7,212 nt of DNA from an uncultured Acholeplasmataceae bacterium (GTDB taxonomy: Bacteria; Bacillota_I; Bacilli_A; Acholeplasmatales; Acholeplasmataceae). Of this stretch, positions 5,673 to 7,212 are shown in pieces. The position numbers and the translations under genes were made by a program. The notes under the pieces were generated by a model. It saw nothing but the letters and a program-made list of their open reading frames with translations. It did not search any database and was not told where the DNA came from. Positions within the stretch are counted from its first letter, which is position 1. Every line of letters begins with the position of its first letter. The stretch spans positions 1 to 7,212 of the forward strand of contig CAMOAP010000032.1 of assembly GCA_946577115.1 (NCBI GenBank). The letters are read 5' to 3'.

Positions 5673-7169
5673 ATGTCACTTAATTATCACAAATTAGAAC
5701 AAAGATTTGAAAAAATTGGTCGTTTAGAAAATATTATCAAAATATTACACTGGGATATGGCCTGCAACATTAAAAAAGGATCTCGAGAAAGTCGTACTTT
5801 GGAAATCATTGATTTAACACAAATTATCAAAAAACTATTAACTTCCCCAGAAACCAAAAATTGGCTTTCACAAACACAACAAAAACAAGAAACTCTCAAT
5901 TCTTGGCAAAAAGCTAATCTACGAGAAATAAAATCCAAAATACAATCAGGAGAAATAATCCCTGAAGAACTAGAAAATAATTTAATTTTAGCAACTACAA
6001 AATCCGAGCTAATGTGGAGACAAGCCAAAAAAAATCATGATTATAACAGCTTCAAACCTTATTTTAAAAAAGTACTCAATTGCACCAAAGAAATAGCAAA
6101 AATCCGATCCCAAAAATTAGGCTTATCTTTGTATGATACTCTAATCGATCAATACGACCCTGAAATGACTGCTACAAAAATAAAACAAATATTTAAGGTA
6201 ATCAAAGAAAAATTACCAGCTTTAATGAAAACCATTTTGCAAAAACAAGAACAAGAAAAACACCTTTACAAAGATATTGCAATGCCTTTAGAAAAACAAA
6301 AAAAATTAAATCAAATAATTATGCCAAAAATAGGATTTGATTGCAATTATGGTCGCCTTGATGAATCAATACACCCTTTTTGTGGAGGCACTCCTTATGA
6401 CGTTCGCCTTACTTCCAATTATAATACAAACAATTTTTTAGATAGTTTTTTAGCAACTATACACGAAGTAGGACATGGTTTATACTCCCAAAATTTACCC
6501 CAACAATATAAAAATCAACCAGTAGGCAATCCAAGAAGCTTTTCTTTTGATGAAAGCCAATCTTTATTAATGGAAAAACAAGTTGCTAAATCTCAAGAAT
6601 TTTTAACTTACTTAGTAGATATTTTAAAGACGGAATTAAATTTTTACAATCCTTCATTAACTCCACAAAATTTATTTAAACAAGCCAATCAAGTAAAACC
6701 TGATTTTATTCGTATTTATGCTGATGAAGTAACTTATCCTTTCCATGTTATTTTACGTTTTGAAATTGAAGAATTATTAATTTATGATCAGTTATCTTTG
6801 GATGATTTACCTCACTTTTGGAATTATAAAATGAAAGAATATCTTGGAATTACACCACCCAATATAGGGCTTGGATGCTTGCAAGATATTCACTGGCCGC
6901 AAGGAAGTTTTGGTTATTTCCCTAGCTATTTAAATGGAGCTATTTTGGCATCCATGATAATGAAAAACGTTAAACAAGCAAATCCCAATATTAAAGATGG
7001 TTTTAAAACAGGAAAATTTGAAACTTTAAATCAATATTTAAACCAAAAAATAAGAAACTGGGGTTCTTTTTATACCAACCAAGAATTTGTTTTTAAAACC
7101 ACAGGCATGCCCCAAATTAACCCTGAAACCTTTTTACAATATTTAGAAAATAAATATTTGAATAATTAA
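5673..7169 (+). CDS. ypwA: Metallocarboxypeptidase, M32 family (Taq type)
   Basis: Cytosolic zinc enzyme that removes C-terminal amino acids from peptides, probably as a dimer. At 498 residues it is full length, and the M32 motifs appear in order: HPF (234-236), DVRLT (243-247), HEVGH (264-268; zinc ligands H264 and H268, catalytic E265), DESQS (293-297; E294 the expected third zinc ligand, 26 residues after H268 as in the Pyrococcus furiosus enzyme), IRIYADEVTY (346-355), and GCLQDIHW (401-408) followed by GSFGYFP (411-417). The motif usually written HES/GQ reads DESQ here, a His-to-Asp change next to the zinc ligand; the following R is also Leu (L298). There is no signal peptide or membrane helix. 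The symbol follows the B. subtilis homologue. The 64-base spacer after dppC holds no promoter or terminator, so it is probably the last gene of the transport operon, where it would digest imported peptides. Confidence 0.94.
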   Translation: MSLNYHKLEQRFEKIGRLENIIKILHWDMACNIKKGSRESRTLEIIDLTQIIKKLLTSPETKNWLSQTQQKQETLNSWQKANLREIKSKIQSGEIIPEELENNLILATTKSELMWRQAKKNHDYNSFKPYFKKVLNCTKEIAKIRSQKLGLSLYDTLIDQYDPEMTATKIKQIFKVIKEKLPALMKTILQKQEQEKHLYKDIAMPLEKQKKLNQIIMPKIGFDCNYGRLDESIHPFCGGTPYDVRLTSNYNTNNFLDSFLATIHEVGHGLYSQNLPQQYKNQPVGNPRSFSFDESQSLLMEKQVAKSQEFLTYLVDILKTELNFYNPSLTPQNLFKQANQVKPDFIRIYADEVTYPFHVILRFEIEELLIYDQLSLDDLPHFWNYKMKEYLGITPPNIGLGCLQDIHWPQGSFGYFPSYLNGAILASMIMKNVKQANPNIKDGFKTGKFETLNQYLNQKIRNWGSFYTNQEFVFKTTGMPQINPETFLQYLENKYLNN

Positions 7170-7189
7170 AAAATTTCATAATATAAAAA

Positions 7190-7212
7190 AAGACTCTTTT
7201 AAAAAGAGTCTT
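7190..7212 (+). terminator. Hairpin terminator, probably bidirectional, after the M32 gene
   Basis: AAGACTCTTTT (7190-7200) is the exact reverse complement of AAAAGAGTCTT (7202-7212), giving a stem of about 9-10 base pairs with a tight loop. It starts 20 bases after the stop codon of the carboxypeptidase. The A-run at 7184-7191 overlaps the base of the 5' arm and would be a U-tract for transcripts arriving on the - strand. The + strand U-tract would lie just past the window edge, where only the first two T residues are visible. The position fits the end of the operon. Confidence 0.8.

Larger units (their letters stand above)
233..7169 (+). other. Putative peptide import and digestion operon, dppF-dppD-oppA-dppB-dppC-M32 peptidase
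   Basis: Six co-directional genes with spacers of 11, 119, 62, 15 and 64 bases lie between a promoter-like sequence (61-89) and a hairpin terminator (7190-7212). Spacers are measured from the TTG start for dppB. No clear terminator interrupts the set. All five components of a peptide ABC importer are present once, with a cytosolic carboxypeptidase downstream. ATPase genes precede the binding protein and permeases, the reverse of the common ABCDF order of opp/dpp operons. An internal promoter before oppA may split the unit into two overlapping transcripts. Confidence 0.65.

Noticed and set aside
5687..6028. Open frame of 113 codons on the - strand
   Set aside because: It lies fully inside the M32 gene, antisense to its conserved N-terminal region, and has no family resemblance. 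It is a shadow of the real gene.
1..7212. Mobile element, CRISPR array, tRNA or rRNA
   Set aside because: No transposase motifs, regularly spaced repeats, cloverleaf-like sequence or rRNA-like conserved blocks were seen; the window is ordinary transport and peptidase genes.

Overview
The window is a compact, very AT-rich stretch of a wall-less, host-dependent bacterium. A 'Candidatus Phytoplasma' chromosome (Mollicutes, Acholeplasmatales) is the best fit. This is an inference from three things: the low G+C, the gene content, and the genetic code. All 16 tryptophan codons in the six genes are TGG. The genes reach full family length, or end where neighbouring signals expect, without reading TGA as Trp, so the code is the standard bacterial one (phytoplasma/Acholeplasma) and not the Mycoplasma/Spiroplasma code. 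Species cannot be fixed from the sequence alone.

All six genes lie on the + strand with short spacers, and no gene on the - strand is supported. Bases 1-232 are a non-coding leader with a good sigma-70-type promoter (about 61-89) and an inverted repeat in the presumed 5' UTR. Then come two ATPase genes, dppF (233-1249) and dppD (1261-2064), with only 11 bases between them. A 119-base spacer (2065-2183) holds an imperfect inverted repeat and a possible internal promoter. It is followed by the solute-binding protein gene oppA (2184-3725) and the two permease genes dppB (best start TTG at 3788, to 4723) and dppC (TTG at 4739, to 5608). A 64-base, almost T-free spacer leads to a gene for an M32-family (Taq-type) metallocarboxypeptidase (5673-7169). 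A strong, probably bidirectional hairpin terminator closes the window (7190-7212).

The first five genes encode a complete oligopeptide/dipeptide ABC importer: a binding protein outside, two six-helix permeases in the membrane, and two ATPases inside. The sixth encodes a cytosolic zinc carboxypeptidase that can trim imported peptides to amino acids. The arrangement suggests a peptide uptake-and-digestion unit in an organism that probably depends on host peptides.

I see no mobile element, CRISPR array, tRNA, rRNA or wholly new system. The unusual points are departures from family consensus: loss of the C-terminal cysteine cluster from both ATPases, replacement of the Walker B proline in both, a binding protein without a lipobox, TTG starts on both permeases, and a His-to-Asp change in the zinc-ligand motif of the peptidase.
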